DNA of 64,000 nt from Elmis aenea (lineage: Eukaryota; Arthropoda; Insecta; Coleoptera; Elmidae). Position 1 is the stretch's first letter. Each line of letters opens with the position of its first letter. The notes beneath the pieces were generated by a model. That model was not told where the DNA came from, did not search any database, and saw only the letters and a list, made by a program, of their open reading frames with translations. Of the stretch, positions 9,694 through 21,000 are shown one piece after another. The stretch lies in NCBI GenBank assembly GCA_947652605.1, contig OX393577.1, positions 65,062,108-65,126,107 of the forward strand, given 5' to 3'. The translations under genes were made by a program, and so were the position numbers.

Positions 9694-11311
9694 TATATGA
9701 CTAGAAATAAAATTATGCATTATTTAATTGTACAAAAACATAAACCCCTAACTCATGAAATAACTAAATTTTCTTACATATGTTTTTTTCATTTTCAGGT
9801 GTGACCTTTTTTTGTGTGAAGATAGAAGAGGGCACTAATAGTAGGTCTGCCTTGGTGCAGTTTTTTATTGTTGTACACTGTATATAACTTTGTTTAGTTT
9901 GATTTTGACCTTTAAGTTTCAGCAGCAATTTTTTTTATCTACACTAGTCTCGATAGTTCGAGTTATACTCTTGCGTTTAAACGGACGCGGTTAATCGCGT
10001 ATGCGAGTCATTAGGGCGTTCGTCGTACGTTTTTCCGAGCGGTTTGCTAGGGCTAGGGCATTAGGCTGAAGTATTTTAGGCGTTTGCGTTATGTGTAGCT
10101 TGAACCATTAAGACTTGTGTATTATTGATTTTTGCAATATTATTTTATGGTAACTTGGAAATGATTCAAAAAATTAGACCCCTCTCGGCTTGCTGCTGAA
10201 AGATTAAAGTGTTTAACAGGCAACTTTTATGGTACACATTTGTCTAATTATATTCGCCATTTTTTTAAGTTTCAGTGTTAAGAACACTGCAGATGTACTA
10301 GGAAATTGATATCTTTTTAGGGGCATACCAAAAAGGTAAGCTTGCTTGATAAAGTTGCCTTTTTGGTGCTAATTCTTATTTTTGTTTATAGGTAGCCATT
10401 GTTGTAACTTCAGAACTATGAACAGGTACCATGGGTACCACGGGTGCCGGCAGAATTTTTTGTAAGGTGGTGCACCCGGTTCATTTATTCATGAATAAAG
10501 AGAATGTCCGGAAAAATATTTTGCTTTCAACTTTTTTATTTAAGTAACGATTTTTAAATTAAAATGATAAGAGAACGTTCAATTATTATTAATGATATGA
10601 AAATAATCACACCTTCAATCAGGGCAGGATTAAGACCTTTAGAGGACCCAAGCACTAAAATACTTTGGTGCCCATCTATACATCTAACTCAAAAAATAAA
10701 CCGTAAAATAAAATTTCATAAGCATTCCATACGTTATTGTTGTCAGGGTTATGAAAATTGAAATGGAAACTTTCTGTGGTTCCCCCCTTTACGTGATTCC
10801 CTAAGCATTTGCTTATTTTGCTTAATGATTAATTCAGCCCCGCCTTTAGTCAATAAATGTAATCTTTAGGTTTGTATATTGAAAACCATTGGTCATAAAA
10901 TTATACGATTGATGTTTTTGAATATTAAAATTTTGTAATAATTTAATACATCTCAGACTTTAAAACCAAAATTTATGATAATCTGTTTAGTATTTTTAAT
11001 ACACATTATTTTATATTTTAAAATTTCAAAACACATGGTATGCACCACCTTGCACCATGCTGCTGGCCCCCTTGATTGGTACACTACACCATTGTTATCT
11101 ACTTTTGTTACCAAGACAAAGCGACATCTGATATAATCCAAAGGTAATAAAATTTCAACTAGCCCGTTTTCTATAACTTCGATAAGAATTTTATCTAGGT
11201 ACGTGAATTTTTCATTGGGACTAGCGCTAGAGCAAACTGATTATTATAACTACTGTTCCTTCATTACCACGAGATTTTAATTTTTACCCCATTTGGGTAT
11301 TTGGGTAGACT
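9694..11311. other. Non-coding stretch with CpG-rich patch and decayed repeats
   Basis: No gene seen. 9799 follows an acceptor-like TTTTCATTTTCAG. The patch 9960-10090 has many CpG (GACGCGGTTAATCGCG, CGTTCGTCGTACG) and is unlike the flanks. A short hairpin, ACCAAAAAGG...CCTTTTTGGT, sits at 10327..10367. From about 10620 the text (TCAGGGCAGGATTAAGACC) looks like a decayed transposon end. Confidence 0.3.
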
Positions 11312-11358
11312 AAAAGTGCCGCCCGGGGCGGACCGCCCCCCTCTTGCTACGCCACTGG
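11312..11358 (-). mobile_element. Terminal fragment of a DNA transposon
   Basis: On the minus strand the sequence begins CAGTGGCGTAGCAAGAGGGG and continues into a GC-rich stretch with GGTCCGCCCCGGG. A CAGTGGCGTAGC start is a common end of insect and other animal DNA transposons. The partner end was not firmly located; decayed related sequence may reach left to about 10620. Confidence 0.4.
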
Positions 11359-12613
11359 AAATGTGTTAACAAATTATTATGGTAGTGGTGTTTATCTTTG
11401 AATATTTGTTATATTGAGTTGGTCTCGATTTCTGTTTGAGTTTATTGCAATTTCTTAATTAAGTTGCGACAGCTTGTTGTTTAGTTATAGTACAATTGTG
11501 CTTGAAATACACTTATGGCTCTGGACTGAGTTACATTTGAATTTTAAATTGCGAAACCCCACTTAAAAAGAGTCCTATTTGTTTGGTTATATAATAACAA
11601 TAAAACAGAATAATACAGATATCATATATTTTTATTGTGTTAGAAAAATACACTATGTACAATATTTGTTAATAAAACCTATATTTAAAAACCCCTTTCA
11701 TAACAATAAATTCTTGAGCTTATTTAAACACTAATTAAAATAATTATTTACAAATATAAAATTTGACTTGTATTGCCTCTACTATTGCTATTTTTTTCAA
11801 CAATTAAATAACCATTCCAATTCGTGCGTATTTATTTTTATTGATGAAATAAATATTCACATCGGGAAATAATAAAAATACGGAATATATATTTAACTGC
11901 AATTACCTTGTTTATTACCCTACCAGACTTTTGCGTTATAACTATTATAGTTACGTATGTATTTATTATATTTTGCACGTATAGCCACACTCAAACCCCT
12001 AGCTCGCGACAACCACTATGCACTAATACTAGCATAAATTGATTATATTTACAGATAAATTCATAACAGTTATATCTTTATTATTTCTTTTATAAGGCAC
12101 ATTGAAATAAGTTTTAAATTTATACATATATTAAATACAAATATAGACCTATAAAATATATAATCAAAAATATATTTAAATATAATTTCTGGAATTTTCC
12201 AGTAATAATTGCTTTTATATATTGCTGTTTGTTTTAAATTTAATAAATCTGTTAACAGTTCAGGTACCTACTTGGTCCAAGCAAAATTAAATGAAAAATA
12301 TTTGAAACATAGACAGGCTTGTCAAAATATGGGAACAAGTACCTTTAAGGGCACATTTTTAATAACATGCTTTTTTTCTTTGTAACTGATGCAAAACTGC
12401 TTAGTTTACCAAGTATGTTAAAATAGATTTCATATCAAATTGCTAACTTATTTTGAAAATTTACGTAACTCTTAATGATTACTCCTGTCTACAAAAATAT
12501 TTTTAGCTACAAAAAAATACACTAGAATATAGTTAAAATCCTAAAGCAAAAGAAATTGGAATTCTCATTTAATTTGCACTTGCGCAAAAGACCAGTGCTT
12601 ATATGCGAAAATA
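11359..12613 (-). other. AT-rich DNA, probably 3' flank or 3' UTR of the PDZ gene
   Basis: No frame of interest. It lies downstream of the stop codon of the large minus-strand gene. Reverse-strand AATAAA signals occur here, one near 11622, so the message may end in this stretch. The 3' end cannot be fixed from sequence alone. Confidence 0.3.
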
Positions 12614-12748
12614 CAGGGTGTCTCAAAAATCTTCATCGCCTAGATTGTATATCATTTGTTTTTACAAATAACTTTAATGAATTTAATGTTCAACTTTTTT
12701 TTAAACAAATGAGGTAATCCTAGTTGCAATCGTTTCTGGGACACACTG
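12614..12748. mobile_element. Short MITE with CAGGGTGTC / GACACACTG ends
   Basis: A 135-bp element with inverted ends CAGGGTGTCTCAAAAA and CGTTTCTGGGACACACTG, flanked by TA at 12612-12613 and 12749-12750. It has no coding capacity. It lies about 340 bp downstream of the stop codon of the large gene, probably inside its 3' UTR. Confidence 0.7.
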
Positions 12749-12750
12749 TA

Positions 12751-12987
12751 TTAAGTAATCCAAATAAGATGAGATTACATGGGGAACAGCTCACTAATTA
12801 TAGATAGAGAAGTTGTTAAATTATCAAAACCATCCAGTTTTTTTGAGATACATTCAAAACCATTGATAAAATATTTTGAATTTGCCAGTTTTGTAAGTTA
12901 TTGTTGATTAAGTATTTTTTTGAGACTGATTCTATCCTACAAGTTATTAAGATACCCATGTAATCCCATTGAAATTGGGCCACCCTG
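12751..12987. mobile_element. Decayed group-B CAGGGTG foldback copy
   Basis: The right end ATGTAATCCCATTGAAATTG..CACCCTG mirrors the left end of the intact group-B elements at 21792 and 31732. The left part (AATCCAAATAAGATGAGATTACATG) is a mutated version of the same end. It abuts the preceding MITE and appears to share its TA, so one inserted beside the other. Confidence 0.6.
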
Positions 12988-13083
12988 TATATATTTTGAA
13001 AATACTTAAATGATATTTAACTGCTTCACATGACAACACAGCTAATTTTAATTTTACAGTAATCTTATGGCTTTTAGAAGTGT

Positions 13084-16000
13084 TTATTTACGTTCAAGTT
13101 TACTTTCTGAGACTGTAATATTAGTTACTGACCCATCGGCTGGGTTGAAAACCCATTGTTTAAAACTCGTTTCGCTACCTCCGTTGGTAGATACGTGAAC
13201 TGTATTATCTGAATCCATGCTTTCACTTTTCCTGGGTGGAACTGGGGGCCTGTTTGGCAGCCCAGAAGGTATTTTGGAATTGTTACGAATGGATGTGACG
13301 GTTACGTTTTTGTTTGGGATTTTTGGATACCGTAAATTGCTTGGTATTGGTGTGGAGTGTACCGAAGAAGACATTATTTCAACTATTTCTTTATCTACTT
13401 CCAAGTCGTAGGTTTTGGAGTCGCGTCTTTCGGGCGATGTTGGAGGAGTTTTGGTCGTCGCGATGGGAATGCGCGATTTCGACGTGTCTATTTTCGTCGA
13501 CTTGGGAGGGCTCCTTTCGGTTATATTTCTCTCGAAATTCGAACGTATTTGGTCGATTTGGGCCGACCGTTTTTCGGGTATTTTCGGACTCTCGTAACTG
13601 GATGTGGTGAATCGCATCTCCGGCAATTTTTTCAGTTGTTCTTCCGCGATTTCGTGTATTTTGTGCAGTTCTTTTTCAACGTCTACGTGCTCGCTTCCCG
13701 CGGCGTTTTGTGAGAGGCTGTTGGCGGGGGTTTCACTGTTCACGATTGTCGACACGTTCTGGATATGCGATTCGAAATTTTTGATGTTCGATTCGAAATT
13801 GTTGATGTAATTTTCGAATTCTCGTTCTAGGTTTTTGTTTCCGGAGTTGGTGGTTGGGGTTATTTCGATTTCTGATATGTTGGATTTCCCGTTGGTGTTC
13901 GGGGTTAGGACTTGTATTTCGGTAATGTACGTGAGGGATGAGTTGGACTTGTTCGGGGATTTATCGGTATTTGTAATGTTGATGGTGGAATTCGAAACGT
14001 TGACGGTTTTGCTGGAAAGGTCACTTCCGGACGAGTCGTCGGAAATGTTTGAGATGTTATTAATGGTGGGGCTACTGATTGTTATACTCTCTCCGTTGAA
14101 CTTCAAACCATGGTTTGTTAACCCTGAATATTTCGTTTCCTTCATATCAATTGGATCTCCTGTTATTTCGAACGTCAACGAAGTCGGGCCTTCAATTGTT
14201 ACTTGGTTGTTAACGTCGTTGATTGCTTCCGCAATGGTAACGTTTTGGATTAGATCGGGGGTCGTGATCACAACTTTTTCGTAACTCAAAATACTGTCTT
14301 TTTCATCGTCATCTTGATTTTCATGGATGAGCGTTTCATCTAGGGCCGTCGTGTATAGTTCGCTCATGGTACTGGCGTTAATGTCGATCTCGGTTTTCGT
14401 GTCGTTCAGTTTGATGTCAGGTTTTTTGCTGTTGACGCTTATGGCAAGCCGTGGAATGTGGCTCGTCAATTGTTCGCCGGTTTCGACATTCTTGTTGTTG
14501 ATTATAATGTTGCTTACGTTGCCATCGGCATACGATATGGTGTTTTGCGTTTTTGATTTTATGTCGGTCGATTTTGGACGTTCCAAACTGCCCAATGAGT
14601 GTCTGGAGACTTTGATGTCGTCAGATACGTTTATATCGTACAGTTTATTTAATAAATGATAGTAAGGATCATGGTTACTGTCGTACTTCTCGGAGAGCAG
14701 GAAATTGTGTGATAGGTCTATCGGTACAGGGGCGTGTATGGTAACAGTTGATGGAACATGTTTTTGGCTTGCTTTTTGTGGTGTATCGTGGACAGGACTG
14801 GGTGTTTTTGCTATTGCTCCAAGTGCATTATCGTTAGTGACACGAATGTTAACATTTTCCTCAACTTTTGGGGAACTAGGTTTGTTCAAAGTCGTTAAAG
14901 TTGTTAGTTTGGGAATGGACGTAACATGGATTGATTCTATTTTATCATGCGAGTTGTTAGTAACTTCTGGTACAATTTTGGTTGAAATAGTAGCAGTGAT
15001 TTCGGTGTCTCTTGGTTTTTCCCTCTGGAACGTTGGCCAAATTTGATTTTTGACTTTCGTAGTTTCTCCACTGTCTTTTTCATCAGTTTTTAAGCTAATG
15101 CCCTTGTAACTTATTACCGGTTTTGTTATCATTTCCACAGTTTTTGAAATAAATTCTTGATCGACTGGTTCGGATTTTTCAATTTCTGTTATAGTTGTTG
15201 TTGTTACTTCTGTTGTTTCATCTGGTTTATTAAATAGTTTAAGGTTTACTTCCACAGTTTTATCAATTTTGTCTGAAATTTTTGGTGGAGGTTCTTGGGT
15301 TATCTGAATTTTTGGTGAAAGTTCTAGAATCCTCTCAATTCTTGATGGGGATTCCAAGGTTCTTTCAATTATTGAGGGAGATTCTAAGGTCATCTCAATT
15401 TTTGATGGAACTCCTAGGGTTCTCTCCAGTTTGGTTGGAAGTTCTGGGGTTTTCTCCATTTTTGTTGGAGGTTCTAGAATTCTTTCAATTTTGGATGGAG
15501 TATCTAGAATTCTCTCAATATTTGTTGGGTGTTCTAGGTTCATCTCAATTTTTGATGGGTGTTCTAGGTTCATCTTAATTTTTGATGGGTGTTCTAGGTT
15601 CATCTCAATTTTTGATGGGAGTTCTATGGTTCTTTCAATATTGGATGGAGGTTCTAAAATTCTTTCAATTTTTGATGGAACATCTAGAATTCTCTCAATT
15701 TTTGATGGGTGTTCTAGGGTCATCTCAATTTTTGGTGGATGTTCTAGGGTTCTCTCAATTTTTGGTGGAGGTTCCAAGGTTCTCTCAATTTTTTCAAGAG
15801 TTTCGTGAATGATTCTCTCTTTCTCTTCAATTTTGGGTTGTATCTCTGCGGTTTCTTGCTTGATTTCATTGATTTTATTGACTAGTGCATCAAATTCAGC
15901 CGATTTTGCTCCAAAATTGAATGTTTTTGGCTCTTCATTCACATCTTTGTCCAAGCTTAGAATAGCATCTTCTAAATTTCCCCATTCGGTTGATTTTTTG

Positions 16001-17720
16001 AGTCTGCTACGTTGAAAAGTGTTTAATCCATCTAGAGCAAGAGATAGTCGTGGTTCTTTGTGGATTAATGCTTTTCCGTACAAGTTATCATCGGGGTCGG
16101 TTTTAACATCAAATGTGTCCTCAATTTTACCGCCTTTTCGTTTCTTGGTGAGTGTGGGTATGCTTGCGTCTGTTATATCCAGGCTTTGGGCTCTTTCCAA
16201 AGTGCCTGAATTTCCTTTACCTTTTTGAATTTTGGTTAAATCTCCAGTGCTGGCTGTTCTACGATTTTGTAATTCTTCTTCTTCCTCTGCTTGATGAATT
16301 GTGATATCACTAGCATTTAACTCGATTGTGTTAACTGATGACTGATTATCAGTTTCCATATCAGAATCCGAGTTATATTCTTGTGAGTCGTCTTTAACTT
16401 TTCCATTAAAACTTTCATTTTCTGTTGGTAGTTTTTCCATTGAATCATCGGTTTTATTTAATATGGATGTTTGCGCTATTAAACTGTCGGACATCTTTGC
16501 ACTAAGGTCTTGATCATCAGCTGTGTAAATTTCATCAAAAGTGCTTGTATTATTTAATTTTGGTATTGAATCGTCCATTGAGTGAAAAGAAGTTGGACTT
16601 GATTGTCTTTCCTCTGGTGGCGGAGGAGCTCGTCCTTTCTGTTTTTTGGGAGACTTTACAGCATCAGCATCTTCTGTGATCTCAATAGAAGATTTGCGGT
16701 TTTTCCTGGCAGCTACTGCTGCGTTCAACATGTGTGTTGGAATTTCTTGAGGAATTCCATCTTTGTCTCGTTTTATTCCAGAACCAAAGGCGCTGTTTTG
16801 ACGGATAAAGGTATCCGGCTCTGAATCAATATCCTTCAAGTTTTCATTGCTCTTATTAATTTTTTCACGCTTTTTTACTTGAGGCGCGACGACAATAACT
16901 TTTGATTTATCAACCTCGTCTATGCTCATGATAACAACTTTAGTTTCCGGTTCCGCTGCTGGCATTTTGTTGTCCAAATGTCGCTCTAAATTTATATTGT
17001 TATCATTCTGTGAAAGTTCTGCACTCTTAGGGCTCTTCTGTTCCTTCGTTTGGTCCGGTTTCATTTCCATCGGCAAAACTCTGATACCAAACTTTTGGAA
17101 GCGGTTTTCCGTTTTCTGAATTTCCGCTTCAGCCTTTACAGGTTTTTCGTCGATCTTTTCGTTTTTGTTTTTGAGATTCTGTTTGTGGTCTTCAATGATT
17201 CTTTGTTCTAGTTGAGTTTTTAGTTGTTGTGGGCTTAAGTTTTGGGATTTGGGCGATTTACTGAGACGGTCAGGTTTTTGACTGCCAGGTTTCGGAGAAT
17301 TCGATTGGTTTCTTTCCAAGGTAGTCGCGGTGCTGTGGGTTTTTTGCAGACTGGAATATCTCGAATTGGCGCTAGCATCATCACTTTGGAACAGTAGCTT
17401 TTTGGCTGATTTTCCTATCTGTGAATAAAAATCGTCTGTCAATAAACAATTGTAAGAAAAAGAATAAAGTTGTGTATTTATCAGCACTTGAAGCAACTTG
17501 CTGTTTGGAAAATGGTTTCTTACCTGTATTAAATCAGTACTAGATGCACTGCGGTACAAAGGATGAGCTGGTTGAGCAGATTTTGCTGTCGAGTTACTGT
17601 TAAGTTTTCCTCCTTGAGCTTCGATCACAACCTCATAGGGACTAGCATAGCTTAAAATTGTTAGAGCATCTTCATATACCATGTGTTCAAAATTGATGGT
17701 AATGCTTTTAATTCGGTCAC
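13084..17720 (-). CDS. Giant terminal exon of a PDZ-domain, AHNAK-like scaffold protein
   Basis: The exon begins after the acceptor ACTTTCAG (17721-17723) and completes a PDZ domain with GDRIKSITINFEHMVYEDAL and ASPYEVVIEAQ, then runs for about 1,500 codons of low-complexity, Ser/Thr/Lys/Glu-rich and probably disordered sequence. Visible elements are a proline stretch GRAPPPPEERQ, a 17-copy 10-residue repeat (15283..15792), Ser/Thr-Asn-rich segments, and an SH3-type ligand LPNRPPVPPRK near the C-terminus (stop at 13084..13086). A 105-nt intron at 17419..17523 is open and in frame. A single PDZ domain followed by one enormous exon with short repeats resembles AHNAK and periaxin, cortical scaffold proteins; similarity of the PDZ core supports this but orthology is not proven. 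An ATG at 17748 lies in the intron and is not the start; exons at 17992, 18244 and 28149 join in phase. Confidence 0.85.
15283..15792 (-). repeat. 17 tandem 30-bp coding repeats (KIERxLExPS type)
   Basis: The protein repeats a 10-residue unit, typified by KIERTLEPPP, KIEMTLEHPS and KIERILDVPS, 17 times without a break in the 30-bp period. Positions 1-3 (KIE), 6 (L) and 9-10 (P plus P/S/T) are the most constant. Some neighbouring units are nearly identical at DNA level (units 7-9, NLEHPS type), pointing to recent local expansion. All units keep the frame. The antisense strand shows long shadow frames here because of the repeat period. Confidence 0.95.
17419..17523 (-). other. 105-nt stop-free, frame-preserving intron
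   Basis: On the minus strand the exon text TTAATACAG is followed by donor GTAAGAAACC (from 17523). The acceptor TTTATTCACAG ends at 17419, before ATAGGAAAATCAGCC. The intron length is a multiple of three and contains no stop, so retention would insert 35 residues beginning VRNHFPNSKLLQ between SSTDLIQ and IGKSAKKL. The insert is less polar and less Ser/Lys-rich than the flanking exon, which supports it being an intron. Confidence 0.75.
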
Positions 17721-17991
17721 CTGAAAGTAATTTCCATTTTAAAACCAATACTTTTAAGGCAAGACTTAATCTGCATAGTAATTATACTGTTATCGACAAT
17801 AATAGTTCAATAAATTGTTTATCTGTGTGGTTACATGGGATTAAAGAATTAGCTAGCGAAAAATTAGGTAGAGAAATAAATTTTAATATGTAACTAGCGG
17901 GTAGTGTGTGGTTTTAATCTGCAAATGCATGTTTTTTGGTGTGTATTGTTGGTTATTCCTAACATAATTTACGGTATGAAAATAAACAAAC

Positions 17992-18136
17992 CTGCGTTTA
18001 GTTTTCCAGATTCTGATGCAGGACCTCTGTGTAATATATCTTTGATAAAAATGCCATCTCGCATGCTGCCACAGATGTTGAATCCTAGGCCAGTGAAGTC
18101 ATGGCTTCGTAAAGAGACAATCTTAATTTCTTTGTC
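17992..18136 (-). CDS. PDZ-coding exon of the AHNAK-like gene
   Basis: A 145-nt exon with acceptor TTTTTAG at 18137 and donor GCAG|GTTTGT at 17991. It codes DKEIKIVSLRSHDFTGLGFN, then CGSMRDGIFIKDIL and GPASESGKLNA. GLGF is the PDZ carboxylate-binding loop and GPASESG..AGD is the typical PDZ turn. It starts in phase 0 after the exon at 18244 and ends in phase 1, matching the GT that opens the terminal exon (codon G|GT). The domain probably binds C-terminal peptides of membrane or cytoskeletal partners, which is inferred from the family. Confidence 0.88.
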
Positions 18137-18243
18137 CTAAAAATACAAAAGGATTTTCCTATTAGTAGTTTATATTTTCACAACCCTTTTAATAGAGAAG
18201 AAAATCGAGAAAACTTGGTTGTTTAAAAAAAAGTTTTACTTAC

Positions 18244-18389
18244 TCCAACGCCAGAATCATCTTGCGTTTTCCGTTTTTCATTTTTAAGCGTTAAGGCGCT
18301 AAGAGGCGACCACTGGGTCCATTTCGTTTTTCCGGACTCCAATTTGTTATTTTTGTCTAACGCTTTTCCGGCAGGCGTTAAAGTCGTAT
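18244..18389 (-). CDS. Upstream exon of the AHNAK-like gene
   Basis: A 146-nt exon with acceptor TTTATTTTCAG (18390-18392) and donor TTGGA|GTAAGT at 18243. It codes TTLTPAGKALDKNNKLESGK, then TKWTQWSPLSALTLKNEKRK and TQDDSGVG, a basic linker just before the PDZ domain. The first two bases complete the Asp codon split from the exon at 28149, and it ends in phase 0. The intron upstream is about 9.8 kb and is full of transposons. Confidence 0.8.
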
Positions 18390-18586
18390 CTGAAAATAAA
18401 AAAATAACTGTACATCTGTTTTATAAATGCGCTTCCGATGTTCACCTAATACCGTAATTACTTAAACATTAAAAAAAAATTATAAGTTCAAGTGTAGTTG
18501 CAAAAACTTTGATGGCATGATGTGGTAAAGAAGTTACAAGATATTAAAATTTTAAATATAAACTAAGCTTAAAAATATCACTAGTA

Positions 18587-19071
18587 TGAGGGTTGTTCAA
18601 TAAGTCCGTGCAAAAATGAAGAAAACAATTTTTATTTTGGGGCAAACATTTTTTGGGACAAAAATTTTTTAGGACAAAATTTTTTTATTATTCGACATGG
18701 TCTCCTTTGAAGTCTATACACTTAGTTCACCGATACCCGAGTTTTTTTTTAATCCCGTCAATATAGTATAATTTGTCTAACTCTTCAAAATAGGCATAAG
18801 TTTCTGCAACATCCCATCGTTTGATGGAAATCTCTTTTCTGTCAGGCATTTTTTCATGTTGGGAAACAGATGGTAGTCCGAGGGAGCCAAATATGCAGAG
18901 TAGGGGGACGTGAAAAGACTTTGTAGCATAAATCAAACAATTTTGAGGTCAAAATTGCAGAAGAGTGAGATGGTGCGTTTTCGTGGTGAAACAAAATCTT
19001 CTTTTTACCAAGTGCGGCCGTTTTTCCTTTCCTCCTTTTAGACTTTGCTCGGACTTATCGAACAGCCCTCG
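18587..19071 (-). mobile_element. Deleted mariner element
   Basis: Inverted ends GAGGGTTGTTCAATAAGTCCG and its imperfect complement near 19040-19071, both flanked by TA, mark a mariner copy of about 485 bp; intact mariners are about 1.3 kb. The minus strand retains pieces of the transposase C-terminal half in shifted frames. One is ENAPSHSSAILTSKLFDL, which carries the region around the third catalytic Asp; another is a degraded AYFEELDKLYYIDGIKK tail. It is inactive. Confidence 0.8.
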
Positions 19072-19073
19072 TA

Positions 19074-19989
19074 TACCAAATGCAAAAATTAATAAATGAC
19101 CGACAAAAAACGAGAGTCTTGAACCTATAGTATTAGATACTTCAAGAAGAGGTTCTTCTATCAAATAAAAAGTGATGTTTTAACTAAACTGTTTTTATTT
19201 AAAGAGATTTGCTTAAAAAATCAAACAATTTCAAGTAACAATTGTCTTAACTCATTAAGCAAACGCTTCTATGATTAGTTTCTTGATTATAAAACGCAAA
19301 AACATCGAACTCGTCTGGATAATCCTGGCGTTTTGGATTTCTCGGCAGATTACTGGATAATTTGAACGTTCAAGATTTTCTACGCGCATTTCCGCAACAA
19401 ACCACTTTGCAAATCGAAAACAATTTTATGTGTAAAAAGAATTAATTATACATGCGTACCGGTCTCACAATCAGTCGAGACCGAAAGAGGAAGAAAATTT
19501 GAACGATTTAACGCCTAGACCTTGTGAAAACGACATTGTTATTCCGTAAATAAGTGTTTTTTCTTGCACGTACACTGAATAATTTTTGCATTTGTATGCT
19601 AACTCGTGGTTTATTTGATGCGGTAATCATCGGCACATCGTTTACCTTAACTTTACTTAGACGCGTTTAATTCTTAACGCAACCATCACGTGTGGAGATG
19701 GAATAGTGGGAATATTTCTGGTTTATTTCCACGATTAAGCGTTTAATTATTAAATGAGGTGCGTAATATATGCCGTTTTATTTAAATTCTTTCATAAAGA
19801 TAACTAAAATTGTAAGATATCATGCATATTATAATTAAAATAGTTGTTTGTAATAATTTTATTATTTAAATGTGGGATATAAATAGCAAATTTGTTTATT
19901 AATAGTTGTTTCAAGGATCGTGTTTGCAATATTATCGATCTGAAATTCCTTAACTAGACTGTGTGTCTGTAGATGATGGATTTATATAA
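19074..19989. other. Intronic DNA of the AHNAK-like gene, no feature recognised
   Basis: No coding frame or repeat end was seen. Base composition is somewhat less AT-rich at 19290-19530 than in the flanks. Confidence 0.4.
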
Positions 19990-20350
19990 TCAACATCCCT
20001 TCTACCCGTAGGTGTAGAGATGCGTGCACCTCTATGTATTATACATTAATTTGCGCCATTGTTTTTTGTTCTGGCCATTTCTTTCGTGATTTTCCTGTCT
20101 TCTCCAAGGCTTTTGTTACTGCCTTTTCCCATGTTTTTCTCGGTCTTCCTCTTTTCCTCCTTTTTTTATTTTTGCTTCCCGCACTCTCTTTACCTGTCTT
20201 CTTGTGTCCATCCTCCGTAGATGCCCCCACCAACTCAGTTTCTATGAATTCTAAGATGGATTCTACTTCTTATTTGTTTCTAATATGTTTGTTTCTGATT
20301 CCGTCTTCTCTGGTTATGCCTCTCACTCTTCTTAACAATAACTTTTACAT
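19990..20350 (-). mobile_element. LINE 3'-end fragment (reverse transcriptase C-terminus)
   Basis: The minus strand encodes RVRGITREDGIRNKHIRNK, then a KNKKRRKRGRPRKTWEKAV block and a short tail. The RGITR..D.IRN and GRPRKTW signatures are the C-terminal region after the polymerase domain in several insect LINE groups. Stops and frameshifts show decay. The copy is 5'-truncated. Confidence 0.7.
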
Positions 20351-20355
20351 AGACT

Positions 20356-21000
20356 GGGCCCTGTTGCACAAGAGCACATCAAGGCAACATTGTGTTAACA
20401 CACAAGATAATCCCGAGAACTAAGCAAAATCGCGGCATAGTTGGCGCTGATATTGCCTAGTTTCATGAATTAACTTGTATTTTAACACCAGTGTTACTTT
20501 AGGTTTGTTGCAACAGCTACTTGTACGGTACAGTAAACGATCAGGAGTGTGCGCAGTATCAATATCGCGTTCCAACACAGTCTCTGTTAGTTCAACGGAC
20601 GGTTTAGTCGGCTGTTCCATCATTACAAAATTAATACATGAACTAGTCAGTGTACGGTCAAAACAGTTTTTGGATGAAAGCATGTACCAGCATTTGGATT
20701 TTTAGACGCATGCGCTGTTCATAACTAATGTGAGCTCAGGTAGTTATGCATCGCTCTTCAATCTCATTTAGTGCTAGATTGTTAAGGTGTTTACCCTAGC
20801 GATGCGCATATTTCTATGAACCCAATAGACGCAAATGTCATTTACAGTTAGGCTAGTCGTAAAAGCGTTCCAACAACGGCTAATACTGGGCAATACATTT
20901 ATTAGTACATAGTTCACGCACGGTATAAAACGGTTCATGCATTCATGCAAGGGTCGGTCTTAAACTGCTTGTTGGAACAAACCTTTGTGAAATCAGGCCT
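20356..21000. mobile_element. Probable non-autonomous DNA element with GGGCCCTGTTGCACAA-type ends
   Basis: The left end GGGCCCTGTTGCACAAGAG is roughly mirrored by TTTGTGAAATCAGGCCT at the right end, giving a decayed inverted repeat about 645 bp apart. Similar GGGCC-TGTTTCACAA ends are common in insect elements without coding capacity. No clear target duplication was found, so edges and class are uncertain. Confidence 0.35.

Noticed and set aside
10327..10367. Hairpin ACCAAAAAGG...CCTTTTTGGT as a microRNA precursor
   Set aside because: The stem is only about 13 bp and the whole hairpin about 41 nt, shorter than a typical pre-miRNA, and low in complexity.
15282..15812. Overlapping plus-strand frames rich in Phe, Ser and Leu across the repeat region
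   Set aside because: They are antisense readings of the 30-bp coding repeat, whose period keeps all frames open. The minus-strand frame has the PDZ context and splice sites.
13217..17119. Many other plus-strand frames opposite the giant exon
   Set aside because: Shadows of the minus-strand coding exon. None has a family signature.
17721..17748. ATG at 17748 as the start of the 1,554-codon frame
   Set aside because: It lies in the intron just before the acceptor at 17721-17723. Upstream exons continue the PDZ domain in phase.
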